Numbered from the stretch's first letter, positions 16,000 through 25,062 are shown. The stretch is 64,000 nt of DNA from Pseudomonas lundensis (GCF_001042985.1 NZ_JYKY01000003.1:62001-126000); one strand, 5' to 3'. Numbers and translations: made by a program. The notes: generated by a model from the sequence alone, not told the origin.

Positions 16000-17043
16000 A
16001 TGCCAAACTGGAACCACTACATACAGCGCGTCATTGAATTGATGAAGCGCTATCCGGGGCTGATTGCGCTGTTCGGCTTCTGCTCGGGTGTGGGCAGTTT
16101 CATTCTGGTTGATCGTCAGCAAGGCATGGCCCGCTGGATCGCGGTGATTTTGCTGGTGAGCTGGGTCTGGCTAATGCTGGAAAACACCTTCACCCAGCTG
16201 TTTATGCGGGTGTTCAAACGCGAAATCCCCCCGCCGCTGCTGCGTTACGCCACGCAGATGATCCATCAGGAAAGCCTGTTTTTCGTCTTGCCGTTTTTCT
16301 TTGTCACCACCACCTGGAACAGTGGCCAGCTGGTGTTCACCGGGCTGCTCGGTGCAACCGCGCTGGTAACCATCACCGACCCGCTCTATTACAAATGGTT
16401 GGCGCCCAAGCGCTGGCTGTTTTTGGCCGTTCACACGCTGGCGCTGTTCGCGGCGCTGCTGACCGCACTGCCGATCATCCTCAACCTCACCACGTCGCAA
16501 AGTTACATGCTGGCGCTGGGCGCCGCTGTGGTGCTGTCCATCCCCAGCCTGGCCGTGAGTTTGCCGCTCAAGACCATGCGCGGCTGGCTGTTGCTGCCGT
16601 TGCTGGTCATTGCCCTCGGCGGCACGGGGTGGCTGCTGCGTTCATGGGTGCCACCCGCCACCTTGTGGATGACGGAAGTGGCCGTGACCACGCAATTACA
16701 AGACCGCACGCCGGGCGAGAGCCTCAAGCGCATCGACGTCAATGAGCTGCGTGCGCGGGGTCTGTACGCCTACACCGCGATCAATGCGCCACGGGGCTTG
16801 AATGAACGGATTTATCACGTGTGGAAGCTCAACGGTCAGGAAGTGGACCGCATCGCGCTGGATATCAAAGGCGGGCGCCAGGAAGGCTACCGCGCCTGGA
16901 CCCACAAACAGAACTTCCCGCCCAATCCCGTAGGCCGCTGGCAAGTGCGAGTGTTGACGGAAGATGGGCAAATGATTGGCGTGCTGCGCTTCCGGGTTAC
17001 CGACGCAGATCAATCGCCTTCAGCGTCCCGTCAGGCAAACTGA
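16000..17043 (+). CDS. DUF5924 membrane protein with C-terminal DUF2914 domain
   Basis: A 347-residue protein with about eight transmembrane segments in residues 20-215, for example LIALFGFCSGVGSFILV, WIAVILLVSWVWLML and GWLLLPLLVIALGGTGWLL. A soluble periplasmic domain of about 110 residues follows, with YAYTAINAPRGLNERIYHVW and GRWQVRVLTEDGQMIGVLRF, the pattern of DUF2914. Function is unknown. It stands 45 bases upstream of the MCE transporter genes on the same strand and could be expressed with them. Confidence 0.8.
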   Translation: MPNWNHYIQRVIELMKRYPGLIALFGFCSGVGSFILVDRQQGMARWIAVILLVSWVWLMLENTFTQLFMRVFKREIPPPLLRYATQMIHQESLFFVLPFFFVTTTWNSGQLVFTGLLGATALVTITDPLYYKWLAPKRWLFLAVHTLALFAALLTALPIILNLTTSQSYMLALGAAVVLSIPSLAVSLPLKTMRGWLLLPLLVIALGGTGWLLRSWVPPATLWMTEVAVTTQLQDRTPGESLKRIDVNELRARGLYAYTAINAPRGLNERIYHVWKLNGQEVDRIALDIKGGRQEGYRAWTHKQNFPPNPVGRWQVRVLTEDGQMIGVLRFRVTDADQSPSASRQAN

Positions 17044-17088
17044 CCGGATTGTGCTATTACCTATGGTCTACGTATTCGCAAACTGAGC

Positions 17089-18243
17089 TTGGAGCCGACG
17101 ATTATTACTGCTAAGGCTGGCGACGCCCAATTAGATACTTCGAGCAAACCGGCCCGGCTGCACATCAGTGGCGACTGGACGCTGGCCAATTACACACGCC
17201 TCAAGCAACTCAACGCGCAGTTGGCCGGCAAGTACGACGACAACACCCAGGTTGACCTGGATGACGTGACCCGCCTCGACACGGCAGGCGCTTCGCTGCT
17301 GGTCGAGCTGCTGGGCGCCGAGCGCGTCAGCCAACTGGCCGACACCACCTCCAGACTCCCCGCCGCCGACCGTGCCTTGTTGCAAACGGTCTATTCTTCG
17401 ATGCGCGACTTTTGCGTGCCGACCAAGGCCGCCGAGGAGAACACCGGCATTCAGGTGCTTAGCCGCATTGGCTGCGCCGTCGACAAGCTGTGGCAAGACT
17501 CGCTGCAACTGCTGGGTTTCATCGGCCTGATCCTGCAAACCCTGGCCCGTAACCTGTTTCGACCCAAGCAATGGCGCATCACCCCGGTGGTGGCGCATAT
17601 CGAACAGATCGGTTTGAACGCGGCCCCGATTGTGGTGTTGCTGACCTTCATGGTGGGCGCGGTGGTGGCGTTCCTTGGCGCGACAGTGCTGGCCAACTTC
17701 GGCGCGGGTATTTTCACCGTCGATCTGGTGGCGTTTTCCTTCTTGCGGGAATTTGGCGTGTTGTTGACCGCCATCCTGCTCGCCGGCCGCACCGCGAGTG
17801 CGTTCACGGCACAAATCGGTTCGATGAAAGCCAACGAAGAGATCGACGCCATCCGCACCCTGGGCCTCGACCCCATGGATTTGCTGGTGTTGCCGCGTGT
17901 CCTGGCGCTGCTGATCGCGCTGCCGCTGCTCACGTTCCTGGCAATGATGGCCGGGATTCTGGGCGGCGCCGTGGTGTGCATCGTGTCCCTGGGCATCTCG
18001 CCCGACATGTTCATCTCGCTACTGCACTCGGACATCGGCGTGCAGCACTTTTTGGTGGGCATGGTCAAAGCGCCCTTTTTCGCCTTCTTGATCGCCGCCG
18101 TCGGCTGCCTTGAAGGCTTCAAGGTGGCGGGCAGTGCTGAATCGGTGGGCGAACACACGACGTCCAGCGTGGTGCAATCGATCTTTATCGTGATCGTGCT
18201 TGATGCCGTGGCGGCGCTGTTTTTCATGGAGATGGGCTGGTGA
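17089..18243 (+). CDS. MlaE-type ABC transporter permease with N-terminal STAS domain
   Basis: A 384-residue fusion. Residues 1-100 form a STAS-like domain (ISGDWTLANYTRLKQLNAQL, VDLDDVTRLDTAGASLLVEL) that in the Mla system is the separate protein MlaB. The rest is an MlaE permease with about five membrane segments (VVLLTFMVGAVVAFLGATVL, REFGVLLTAILLAGRTASAF, IGSMKANEEIDAIRTLGLDP). With the next three genes it should move lipids between inner and outer membranes. The only start that fits is the TTG at 17089, since the in-frame stop is at 17041-17043; no clear Shine-Dalgarno is visible. The ATPase gene overlaps its stop by GTGA. Confidence 0.88.
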   Translation: MEPTIITAKAGDAQLDTSSKPARLHISGDWTLANYTRLKQLNAQLAGKYDDNTQVDLDDVTRLDTAGASLLVELLGAERVSQLADTTSRLPAADRALLQTVYSSMRDFCVPTKAAEENTGIQVLSRIGCAVDKLWQDSLQLLGFIGLILQTLARNLFRPKQWRITPVVAHIEQIGLNAAPIVVLLTFMVGAVVAFLGATVLANFGAGIFTVDLVAFSFLREFGVLLTAILLAGRTASAFTAQIGSMKANEEIDAIRTLGLDPMDLLVLPRVLALLIALPLLTFLAMMAGILGGAVVCIVSLGISPDMFISLLHSDIGVQHFLVGMVKAPFFAFLIAAVGCLEGFKVAGSAESVGEHTTSSVVQSIFIVIVLDAVAALFFMEMGW

Positions 18244-19043
18244 GTGCTTCTGTGCCAAACGACCGCGAGGCGGTGATTGAAGTGCGCGGCCTGTGCAATC
18301 GCTTCGGCAGCCAAACCGTGCACGAGCACCTCGATCTGGATGTCTACAAGGGCGAGATATTGGGGGTGGTGGGCGGCTCGGGCACGGGTAAATCCGTGCT
18401 GTTGCGCAGCATTGTTGGCCTGCGGCGGCCCAATGAAGGCGAAGTCCGTGTGTTCGGTGAAGACTTGATGAGCTTGCCGGAAGAACAGCGCTCACGGGTC
18501 GAACGACGCTTTGGCGTGCTGTTTCAGCAAGGCGCGCTGTTTTCATCGCTGACGGTGACCGAAAACATTGCCTTGCCACTGATCGAACACGCAGGCCTGA
18601 GCCGCCCGGACGCCGAGCATCTGGCGCTGGTGAAATTGGCCCTGGCCGGGCTGCCGCTGTCGTCGGCCGATAAGTACCCGTCGTCGCTGTCCGGCGGCAT
18701 GGTCAAGCGGGCCGCGCTGGCCCGTGCCCTGGCGCTGGACCCGGACATCCTGTTTCTCGATGAGCCGACTGCCGGGCTCGACCCGATTGGGGCGGCGGCG
18801 TTCGACCAATTGATTCTGACCCTGCGCGATGCACTGGGTTTGAGCGTGTTCCTGGTCACCCACGACCTCGACACGCTTTACACCATCACCGACCGGGTGG
18901 CGGTGCTGTCACAGAAACGCGTGTTGGTGGCCGAACCGATCAAGCAGGTCGAAGACTACGACGACCCGTGGATTCATGAGTATTTCCATGGCCCTCGTGG
19001 CCGCGCCGCGTACGAAGCGGCAACCCAGCGTAAGGAGCAATGA
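18240..19043 (+). CDS. MlaF-type ABC transporter ATP-binding protein
   Basis: A 267-residue ABC ATPase. Walker A is GGSGTGKSVLLRS, the signature is LSGGMVKRAALARAL, and Walker B is ILFLDEPTAGLDPIGAAAFD, with the switch His in FLVTHDLDTL. The family powers MCE-type lipid transport with the MlaE permease. Translation starts at a GTG at 18240 that overlaps the upstream stop by 4 bases, so translation is coupled. The MCE gene starts 1 base after its stop. Confidence 0.93.
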   Translation: MSASVPNDREAVIEVRGLCNRFGSQTVHEHLDLDVYKGEILGVVGGSGTGKSVLLRSIVGLRRPNEGEVRVFGEDLMSLPEEQRSRVERRFGVLFQQGALFSSLTVTENIALPLIEHAGLSRPDAEHLALVKLALAGLPLSSADKYPSSLSGGMVKRAALARALALDPDILFLDEPTAGLDPIGAAAFDQLILTLRDALGLSVFLVTHDLDTLYTITDRVAVLSQKRVLVAEPIKQVEDYDDPWIHEYFHGPRGRAAYEAATQRKEQ

Positions 19044-19044
19044 C

Positions 19045-19983
19045 ATGGAAACCCGCGCCCATCATGTATTGATTGGCTTGTTCACCGTACTGGTCATCGT
19101 CGGTGCCATGCTGTTTGGGCTGTGGTTGGCCAAGGCCAGCATGGACAGCACCTTCAAGGACTACGAAGTGGTGTTCAACGAGGCTGTCAGCGGTTTGTCC
19201 AAGGGCAGCTCGGTGCAATACAACGGGATCAAGGTCGGTGATGTGATTGAGTTGCGGCTCGACGACAAGGACCCGCGCCGGGTGCTGGCGCGCATCCGCC
19301 TCGCGGCCAATACCCCAGTCAAAGTCGACACCAAGGCCAAACTGGCGCTGACCGGTGTGACGGGCACGTCCATCATCCAGCTCAGCGGCGGCGACCCGAA
19401 CAGCCCGCCACTCAAAGGCAAAGACGGCAAACTGCCGGAAATCGTGGCCTCGCCCTCGCCTATCGCGCGCCTGCTGACCGACGGCTCGGACGTGATGGCC
19501 AACGTCAACATGCTGCTGCACAACGCCAATCGACTGTTCTCCCATGAAAACGTCGACCGCGTGGGTAAAACCCTGAACAACCTTGAGCAAACCACCAACG
19601 CCATTGCCGGCCAGCGCGGGGATATCTCCCAGACGCTTAAGCAACTGGCGCAGGTCGGCAAACAGGCGAGTATCACGCTGGAGCAAACCACGGCGCTGAT
19701 GCGCAATGCCAATGGCCTGCTCAACACCCAGGGCAAGCAGATGTTCGGCAGCGCCGAGCAGGCGATGCAGTCGCTGGAGCAAAGCGCGGCCACCATCAAC
19801 ACCTTGCTCAGCAATAACGAAGAGTCGCTGAACAACGGCATGCAAGGCCTCAATCAACTGGGCCCGGCCGTCAATGAGCTGCGCGAAACCCTGAGCACGC
19901 TGCGCAGCATTTCGCGGCGGCTTGAGGCCAATCCAAGCGGTTACTTGCTGGGCCGCGAACAGAACAAGGAATTCACGCCATGA
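19045..19983 (+). CDS. MlaD/MCE family lipid-transport protein
   Basis: A 312-residue protein with an N-terminal membrane anchor (HHVLIGLFTVLVIVGAMLFG) followed by the MCE domain (VVFNEAVSGLSKGSSVQYNG, VGDVIELRLDDKDPRRVLAR, LALTGVTGTSIIQLSGGDP). The long C-terminal half is predicted helical and rich in Gln and Asn (NNLEQTTNAIAGQRGDIS, MQSLEQSAATINTLLSNNEE). Such helices can form a tunnel across the periplasm. AAGGAG precedes the ATG at 19045. It is longer than MlaD (about 180 residues) and resembles the single-MCE-domain members of Pqi/Mce-like systems. Confidence 0.9.
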   Translation: METRAHHVLIGLFTVLVIVGAMLFGLWLAKASMDSTFKDYEVVFNEAVSGLSKGSSVQYNGIKVGDVIELRLDDKDPRRVLARIRLAANTPVKVDTKAKLALTGVTGTSIIQLSGGDPNSPPLKGKDGKLPEIVASPSPIARLLTDGSDVMANVNMLLHNANRLFSHENVDRVGKTLNNLEQTTNAIAGQRGDISQTLKQLAQVGKQASITLEQTTALMRNANGLLNTQGKQMFGSAEQAMQSLEQSAATINTLLSNNEESLNNGMQGLNQLGPAVNELRETLSTLRSISRRLEANPSGYLLGREQNKEFTP

Positions 19984-20618
19984 GTCGCACGTATCGCCTG
20001 GCAGGTTCAATCGTATTGGCCGCAAGCCTGAGCCTGCTCAGCGCTTGCTCGATCTTGCCCAAGCCCGAGCAAGTGGACGTGTACTGGTTGCCCTATGCGC
20101 AAACGCCGATAGCTGCCAGCCGCAGCGCGCCGGTGACATGGTCGCTGCGACTCGACAAGCCGATGGCCAGCAATGCACTGAACAGCCAGAACATCGCCGT
20201 CGTGCCGCAAGGCAACCTGATCAGCAACTACAAAGGCGCACGTTGGAGCGACCCGGCGCCGGTTCTGTTGCGTAATCGCTTGCTGGACGCGTTCTTGCAG
20301 GACGGGCGGATTCAGGGGTTGAGCACGGACGACAGCAACCTGCAGGCGGACTACGAATTGGGCGGCGAGTTATTGGCCTTTCAGACCCATTACAACGGCA
20401 AAAACCCTGAAGTGCTGGTTCAGTACAACGCGCGTCTGGTGCGCACCAGCGACCAACGGGTGATCGCGTCTCGCCGCTTTGAAACGCGCCAGCCCCTGAG
20501 TAATCCGATGGTGCCGGGCGTGGTGGCAGGGTTTGGCCAAGCGACCGATGCGCTGATGCCTCAAGTGGTGCAGTGGGTGATGCAACAGGGCCAGGCGCAA
20601 CGCGTCATCGCCCCTTAG
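19980..20618 (+). CDS. ABC transport auxiliary lipoprotein (PqiC-like, ABC_trans_aux)
   Basis: A 212-residue lipoprotein with signal peptide and lipobox SLLSACSILPKPEQ. The mature domain (ARWSDPAPVLLRNRLLDAFL, YELGGELLAFQTHY, RLVRTSDQRVIASRRFE) is the ABC_trans_aux fold of PqiC. It should be the outer-membrane partner of the MCE protein. Its ATG overlaps the upstream stop (ATGA), closing the four-gene unit. No Shine-Dalgarno is needed beyond coupling. Confidence 0.88.
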   Translation: MSRTYRLAGSIVLAASLSLLSACSILPKPEQVDVYWLPYAQTPIAASRSAPVTWSLRLDKPMASNALNSQNIAVVPQGNLISNYKGARWSDPAPVLLRNRLLDAFLQDGRIQGLSTDDSNLQADYELGGELLAFQTHYNGKNPEVLVQYNARLVRTSDQRVIASRRFETRQPLSNPMVPGVVAGFGQATDALMPQVVQWVMQQGQAQRVIAP

Positions 20619-20684
20619 TCGACAACGCAGCCGCGCCCCTGGCTGGACATTACCGGGGGACGCGGCGACGACAGCCCGTTGGCC

Positions 20685-21914
20685 TTAACCGAAGAACCAG
20701 TAACACACACCAATGGCCGCCACTACGCCCGAGAACTCCGCCAGCAACGCGCAACCCACGGCGTGGCGGGCGCGCTGGATACCGACCGCACCGAAGTACA
20801 CCGCCAGTACATAGAACGTCGTTTCGGTACTGCCCTGCACCGTCGCCGCCACCAGCGCCGGGAAGCTGTCGACCCCCTGGCTCTGCATGGTTTCGATCAA
20901 CAACGCCCGCGCCGCACTGCCCGAGAAGGGCTTGACCATCGCGGTGGGCAGGGCGTCGACAAAACGCGTGTCCCAACCCAGCCATTGCACCGCATGGCGA
21001 ATGCCGTCCAGGCCGAAGTCCAACGCCCCCGAAGCCCGCAGCACGCCGACGGCACAGAGCATGGCCACCAAGTAGGGAAGCAGGTTCTTGGCCACGTCGA
21101 AGCCTTCTTTGGCGCCTTCGACAAACGCCTCATACACCTTGACCTTACGCAGCGCGCCGATAATCAAAAAGATCATGATCAGCCCGAAGAGGGTCAGGTT
21201 GCCAAGGAGGGACGACACACTGGCCAGCGCCGTGGCAGACAAGCCTGCCAGCAAGGCCATGAACCCGCCCAGAATCAGCACGCCCGGTAGCAAGTACGCC
21301 AACACGACCGGGTCCCATAGGCGCAAACGCTGCATGAAGGCCACTGAGAGCAGCCCTACGAGGGTTGAAGCGCTGGTTGCCAGCAAGATAGGCAGAAACA
21401 CCAGCGTCGGGTCAGCAGCGCCCTGCTGGGCGCGGTACATGAAGATGGTGACGGGCAGAAGCGTCAAGGACGAGGCATTGAGCACCAGAAACAGGATTTG
21501 CGCATTGCTGGCACTGGTCGGATTGGGGTTGAGCTCTTGCAGGGCGCGCATCGCTTTCAAACCGATCGGCGTGGCAGCGTTGTCCAGGCCCAGTCCGTTG
21601 GCGGCGAAGTTCAGGGTAATAAACCCCAGCGCCGGGTGGCCGGGCGGCACTTCGGGCATCAGGCGCTTGAACAACGGCCCCAGCGCCCTGCCCAGCCAGT
21701 CCACGATCCCGGCCTTCTCGGCGATGCGCAGAAACCCCAGCCACAGGGTCAGGGTGCCGAACAGCAGAATCATCACCTCAACCGAGAGCTTGGCCATGGC
21801 GAAAATGCTTTCGACTATCGCGGCGAAGATCCCGGCATTGCCACCCACCAGCCATTGGGCGAGTGCGGACACGGTCGCGACGACGAAAAAGCTGAGCCAT
21901 AGGCCGTTAAGCAT
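20685..21914 (-). CDS. Nucleoside recognition domain membrane protein (SpmA-SpmB fusion)
   Basis: A 409-residue membrane protein with two nucleoside-recognition (Gate) domains in tandem. The first half contains LGFITLNFAANGLGLDNAAT, which is like SpmA. The second contains LPTAMVKPFSGSAARALLIE and VAATVQGSTETTFYVLAVYF, which is like SpmB. In Bacillus these are two spore-maturation proteins; in Pseudomonas a fused version of unknown function is common. The ATG at 21914 has GAGGAG 8 bases upstream; the GTG at 21923 is too close to it. The gene stands alone, convergent with the MCE operon. Confidence 0.85.
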   Translation of the reverse strand: MLNGLWLSFFVVATVSALAQWLVGGNAGIFAAIVESIFAMAKLSVEVMILLFGTLTLWLGFLRIAEKAGIVDWLGRALGPLFKRLMPEVPPGHPALGFITLNFAANGLGLDNAATPIGLKAMRALQELNPNPTSASNAQILFLVLNASSLTLLPVTIFMYRAQQGAADPTLVFLPILLATSASTLVGLLSVAFMQRLRLWDPVVLAYLLPGVLILGGFMALLAGLSATALASVSSLLGNLTLFGLIMIFLIIGALRKVKVYEAFVEGAKEGFDVAKNLLPYLVAMLCAVGVLRASGALDFGLDGIRHAVQWLGWDTRFVDALPTAMVKPFSGSAARALLIETMQSQGVDSFPALVAATVQGSTETTFYVLAVYFGAVGIQRARHAVGCALLAEFSGVVAAIGVCYWFFG

Positions 21915-21969
21915 CAAAAGCACTCCTCAAAGATGCGGCGAATGATAGCGGCCAACCCCCGAAAACAAC

Positions 21970-21993
21970 AAACCCCGGACAAGTCCGGGGTTT
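21970..21993 (-). terminator. Intrinsic terminator after gltP
   Basis: AAACCCCGGA and TCCGGGGTTT form a 10-bp stem with a 4-base loop, 25 bases after the gltP stop on the minus strand, followed on that strand by a T-rich tract (GTTGTTTTC). Confidence 0.85.
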
Positions 21994-22018
21994 GGCGGTT
22001 CAAGCATGCGCGGGGCGA

Positions 22019-23338
22019 TTATTCGCCTTTTGGCAGGGCTTGCTTGCTGCGCCAGTGCGGCAGCGAGTTCCAGTAGCGCTGGCCCTTGGCATCGTCGTAC
22101 ATGCCTTCCCAACGCGAGATCACCAGTACCGCCAGGGCGTTACCGATCACGTTCAGGGCCGTACGGGCCATGTCCATGATGCGGTCAACACCGGCGATGA
22201 AGGCCAGACCTTCGAGCGGGATACCGACGCTGCCCAGTGTCGCCAGTAGCACCACGAAGGACACGCCCGGCACACCGGCGATGCCTTTGGAGGTCACCAT
22301 CAGGGTCAGGACCAGCAGCAGTTGCTGGCTGATCGACAGGTCAATGCCGTACAGCTGGGCAATGAAGATCGCCGCGATGCTCTGGTACAGGGTCGAACCG
22401 TCGAGGTTGAACGAGTAACCGGTTGGCACCACGAAGCTGCAGATCGCTTTCGGGCAACCGTAGGCTTCCATTTTCTCGATCACACGCGGCAACACGGTTT
22501 CCGAGCTGGCGGTGGAGTAAGCCAGTACCAGCTCATCCTTGAAGATGCGCATCAGCTTGATGACGGAGAAACCAAACATCTTGGCAATCAGGCCCAGTAC
22601 CACGAAGCCGAAGAACAGGATGGCGGCGTACACCAGCACCACCAGCTTGGCCAATGGCAGCAGCGAGGCAAAACCGAAGTTGGCGACGGTCACGGCGATC
22701 AGCGCAAACACACCGATTGGCGCGTAGTTCATGATCATGTGAGTCACTTTGAACATCGACTCGGACACGCCCTGGAAGGTTTTCACCAGCGGGTCGCGCA
22801 GCTCGGCGTTCAGGCTCGACAAACCAAGACCGAACAGCACCGAGAAGAAGATGATCGGCAGCATTTCACCGCGAGCCATGGCCGCGAAAATGTTCGATGG
22901 GATCAGGTTGAGGATGGTTTCAATGAACGCATGTTCGTGCTGAACTTCTGCGGCCGTCGCTTGATATTTGGAGATATCGACCGTGCCCAGGGTGCTCATG
23001 TCGATGCCGGCGCCCGGGTGGAACAGGTTGGCCAGTAGCAGGCCGACCACGATCGCGATGGTGGTCACCACCTCGAAGTAAATGATGGTTTTAAGCCCGA
23101 TGCGACCGAGCTTCTTCGCATCCCCCACGCCTGCAATCCCGACAACCAGTGAAGAAATCACGATTGGGATTACGATCATCTTGATCAGACGGATAAAGAT
23201 ATCGCCAGCGGGTTGCAAGACGTTGCTGATCCACCAGGCCTTTTCAGCACTGAAATGGTTAAGCAGCGCGCCGATTGCAATACCCAGGACCAGACCGATG
23301 AGGATCTGCCAGGCGAGGCTCAGTTTTGCCTTCTTCAT
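22019..23338 (-). CDS. gltP: Proton/glutamate-aspartate symporter
   Basis: A 439-residue dicarboxylate/amino acid:cation symporter. It is very similar along its length to E. coli GltP: MIVIPIVISSLVVGIAGVGD, KTIIYFEVVTT, AYSTASSETVLPRVIEKME (serine-rich re-entrant loop HP1), FVVPTGYSFNLDGSTLYQ and the HP2 region TSKGIAGVPGVSFVVLLAT. It imports glutamate and aspartate across the inner membrane with protons. It is monocistronic, with its own terminator and a 550-base upstream region that includes a 15-base palindrome. Confidence 0.95.
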   Translation of the reverse strand: MKKAKLSLAWQILIGLVLGIAIGALLNHFSAEKAWWISNVLQPAGDIFIRLIKMIVIPIVISSLVVGIAGVGDAKKLGRIGLKTIIYFEVVTTIAIVVGLLLANLFHPGAGIDMSTLGTVDISKYQATAAEVQHEHAFIETILNLIPSNIFAAMARGEMLPIIFFSVLFGLGLSSLNAELRDPLVKTFQGVSESMFKVTHMIMNYAPIGVFALIAVTVANFGFASLLPLAKLVVLVYAAILFFGFVVLGLIAKMFGFSVIKLMRIFKDELVLAYSTASSETVLPRVIEKMEAYGCPKAICSFVVPTGYSFNLDGSTLYQSIAAIFIAQLYGIDLSISQQLLLVLTLMVTSKGIAGVPGVSFVVLLATLGSVGIPLEGLAFIAGVDRIMDMARTALNVIGNALAVLVISRWEGMYDDAKGQRYWNSLPHWRSKQALPKGE

Positions 23339-23528
23339 GTCATTACCCTTACTTCAAGTGGACTCGGGAAGAGGCTCAGACTAGAGCGCCGCGAGGCGCA
23401 TAAATCCAAAACCTCTCCCCCCGTAGAAGGTCGCCCAAATCGAGCCGATCAGGCTCTTCGGCAGGCGAAAAAAGGCGCAACTATTCCCATGCAAGGGGAA
23501 GCCGTCTAATGCCGTAAACGCCTACCCT

Positions 23529-23543
23529 ATGCCGAATCGGCAT
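23529..23543. promoter_or_regulatory. 15-base perfect palindrome upstream of gltP
   Basis: ATGCCGAATCGGCAT is a perfect inverted repeat (7-1-7) centred about 198 bases upstream of the gltP start codon. This is the form of a dimeric regulator site; the regulator is unknown. Confidence 0.4.
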
Positions 23544-23830
23544 GGATATTGTCCGACAAGACCTTAAACGCATGGAGCCGTAAAGACAGAGAATAGACGA
23601 CATAACCGCCGCATACCGGCTGTTTCAAGGTCTTTTTGTCACCGCGAGGCGAGCAAAAATACGTTCTGACCTCAGAAATATCCGACAACATAAATCGGTT
23701 ATAGAGAAGTGATCATTTTGCTATTAGTCGATAAAAGGTCGACGTTCGCAAAGGCGCCTCAAGCCACATGTGTTTTGAAAAAAATGAGCCGTGAGAAGGT
23801 TTTACGCATAAGAAAGAGATTTTTCAGACG

Positions 23831-23862
23831 AAAAAAAACCAAGGTATGACCTTGGTTTTTTC
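23831..23862 (-). terminator. Terminator after the lysozyme inhibitor gene
   Basis: On the minus strand AAAACCAAGGT and ACCTTGGTTTT form a stem with a 3-base loop, followed by a T-run. It lies about 35 bases after the stop of the Ivy-like gene. Confidence 0.9.
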
Positions 23863-23895
23863 ACTGATCAACAGCTGAAGAAACTGCCCAACGGG

Positions 23896-24360
23896 TTAGT
23901 ACCAGTTAGGGTCTTTCTTCAATTGTTCTTTAAGCAGTGCTTGCATACCGACATCAGGCTGACCCAAGAATCGATAATCGGCATGACGCGTCGGCGACTT
24001 GTCTGCCGGCAAACCCGCCGGGACTTCAACCAACATGGCGTAAGCGTCTTTCTTGTCGAGGCTGACCGCCACAATAAGACGCTTGTTTAAGCAGGTTTGC
24101 GCGGTTTCGCAAAGCGGGCCGACCAAGTAAGCATCGCCGTCTTCAGTCACCGCATTCATCTGCTCGGCACTGCCCGACAGGTTCATCACCCATTCCGGCA
24201 GTCGCTCTTCCTTTTTAACGACCTTTTGCCATGCATCGCGGTAAGCAGGGTCATTTAACAGTTCGTTGGCACGGGTCTGGCCATCGTTGGCGGCCATGAC
24301 CATGGCGCTGCTGCCCATGAGCAGGGCAGCGGCCATTGCCTTAAAGGATCGGCTAAACAT
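23896..24360 (-). CDS. Inhibitor of vertebrate lysozyme (Ivy) family periplasmic protein
   Basis: A 154-residue protein with a Sec signal peptide (MFSRSFKAMAAALLMGSSAM, ending near VMAAND). The mature part has PEWVMNLSG, a disulfide loop LCETAQTCLNKRLIVAVSLD, and a C-terminal FLGQPDVGMQALLKEQLKKD. The layout matches Ivy proteins, which plug the active site of C-type lysozymes. In E. coli Ivy the loop is CKPHDC with an inserting His; here it reads CETAQTC, without His, as in weaker or divergent family members. So lysozyme inhibition is uncertain. It follows the DUF1328 gene by 2 bases and is probably in one transcript with it. Confidence 0.72.
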   Translation of the reverse strand: MFSRSFKAMAAALLMGSSAMVMAANDGQTRANELLNDPAYRDAWQKVVKKEERLPEWVMNLSGSAEQMNAVTEDGDAYLVGPLCETAQTCLNKRLIVAVSLDKKDAYAMLVEVPAGLPADKSPTRHADYRFLGQPDVGMQALLKEQLKKDPNWY

Positions 24361-24362
24361 GG

Positions 24363-24578
<216 letters not shown>

Positions 24579-24611
24579 TCAAGCCCGCAAGGGTCTCAAG
24601 GTTGTGAACAT

Positions 24612-24896
24612 TTAAAACACCCAACGTTCCGGCGGCACTTCAGTATTTGCGATTTGCGTCTCATCGGCTGCCGTCAGGGCGTAGCCGGCGATCACCTCGG
24701 CGCTCGAGCCGATCGCACTGAAGTGCGTCTGCTGAGCGGGTTGGTGCAAAACTGTTTGTGCAGGTGGTGAAACCTGCTCAAAACGAACGAGCTGCTGACC
24801 ACCGATCAACGTGACCAGAAGCGCCAAGCTGGCGAACAGGCCTTGCTGAAGCTGAAGCGAAGAAACGCGAATGCGGGATAGACCTAGACGATTCAT
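24612..24896 (-). CDS. Small single-span membrane protein, unknown function
   Basis: A 94-residue protein with one hydrophobic segment (residues 18-35, LQQGLFASLALLVTLIGG) after a short basic N-terminus, then a polar tail (EVIAGYALTAADETQIANTE). It could be a signal-anchored periplasmic protein. GCAGGAG lies 8 bases before the ATG. I do not recognise a family. It is the first gene after the sigma-54-type promoter at 24980-24996, and the DUF1328 and Ivy-like genes follow on the same strand. Confidence 0.65.
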   Translation of the reverse strand: MNRLGLSRIRVSSLQLQQGLFASLALLVTLIGGQQLVRFEQVSPPAQTVLHQPAQQTHFSAIGSSAEVIAGYALTAADETQIANTEVPPERWVF

Positions 24897-24979
24897 GCTC
24901 AGACTCCTGCCACTCGGTGGTCATTGTTGGGTTGAGTCCGCCAGCGTTAACCGCTGCAAGACTGCGTTACAGGAGTTAT

Positions 24980-24996
24980 TGCAGGCGGCATGCCAA
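24980..24996 (-). promoter_or_regulatory. Sigma-54 (RpoN) promoter driving the small membrane protein gene
   Basis: On the minus strand the sequence is TTGGCATGCCGCCTGCA. It has GG, exactly 10 bases, then GC, as required for the -24/-12 elements (consensus TTGGCACG, 4 bases, TTGCW). The predicted transcription start is near 24969, about 73 bases before the ATG at 24896. Confidence 0.75.
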
Positions 24997-25062
24997 CTTT
25001 TTAACAACCATAAAACCCTTATAAATCAATGACTTATAAACAATAACAAAATGCGCTAGCGA

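Larger units (their letters stand above)
23339..23895. other. Intergenic region upstream of gltP
   Basis: About 560 bases with no gene that I can support. It should contain the gltP promoter near its left end, a perfect palindrome at 23529-23543, and at the right end the terminator of the lysozyme-inhibitor gene. The middle (23560-23820) is clearly more AT-rich than the flanking genes. Confidence 0.6.
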
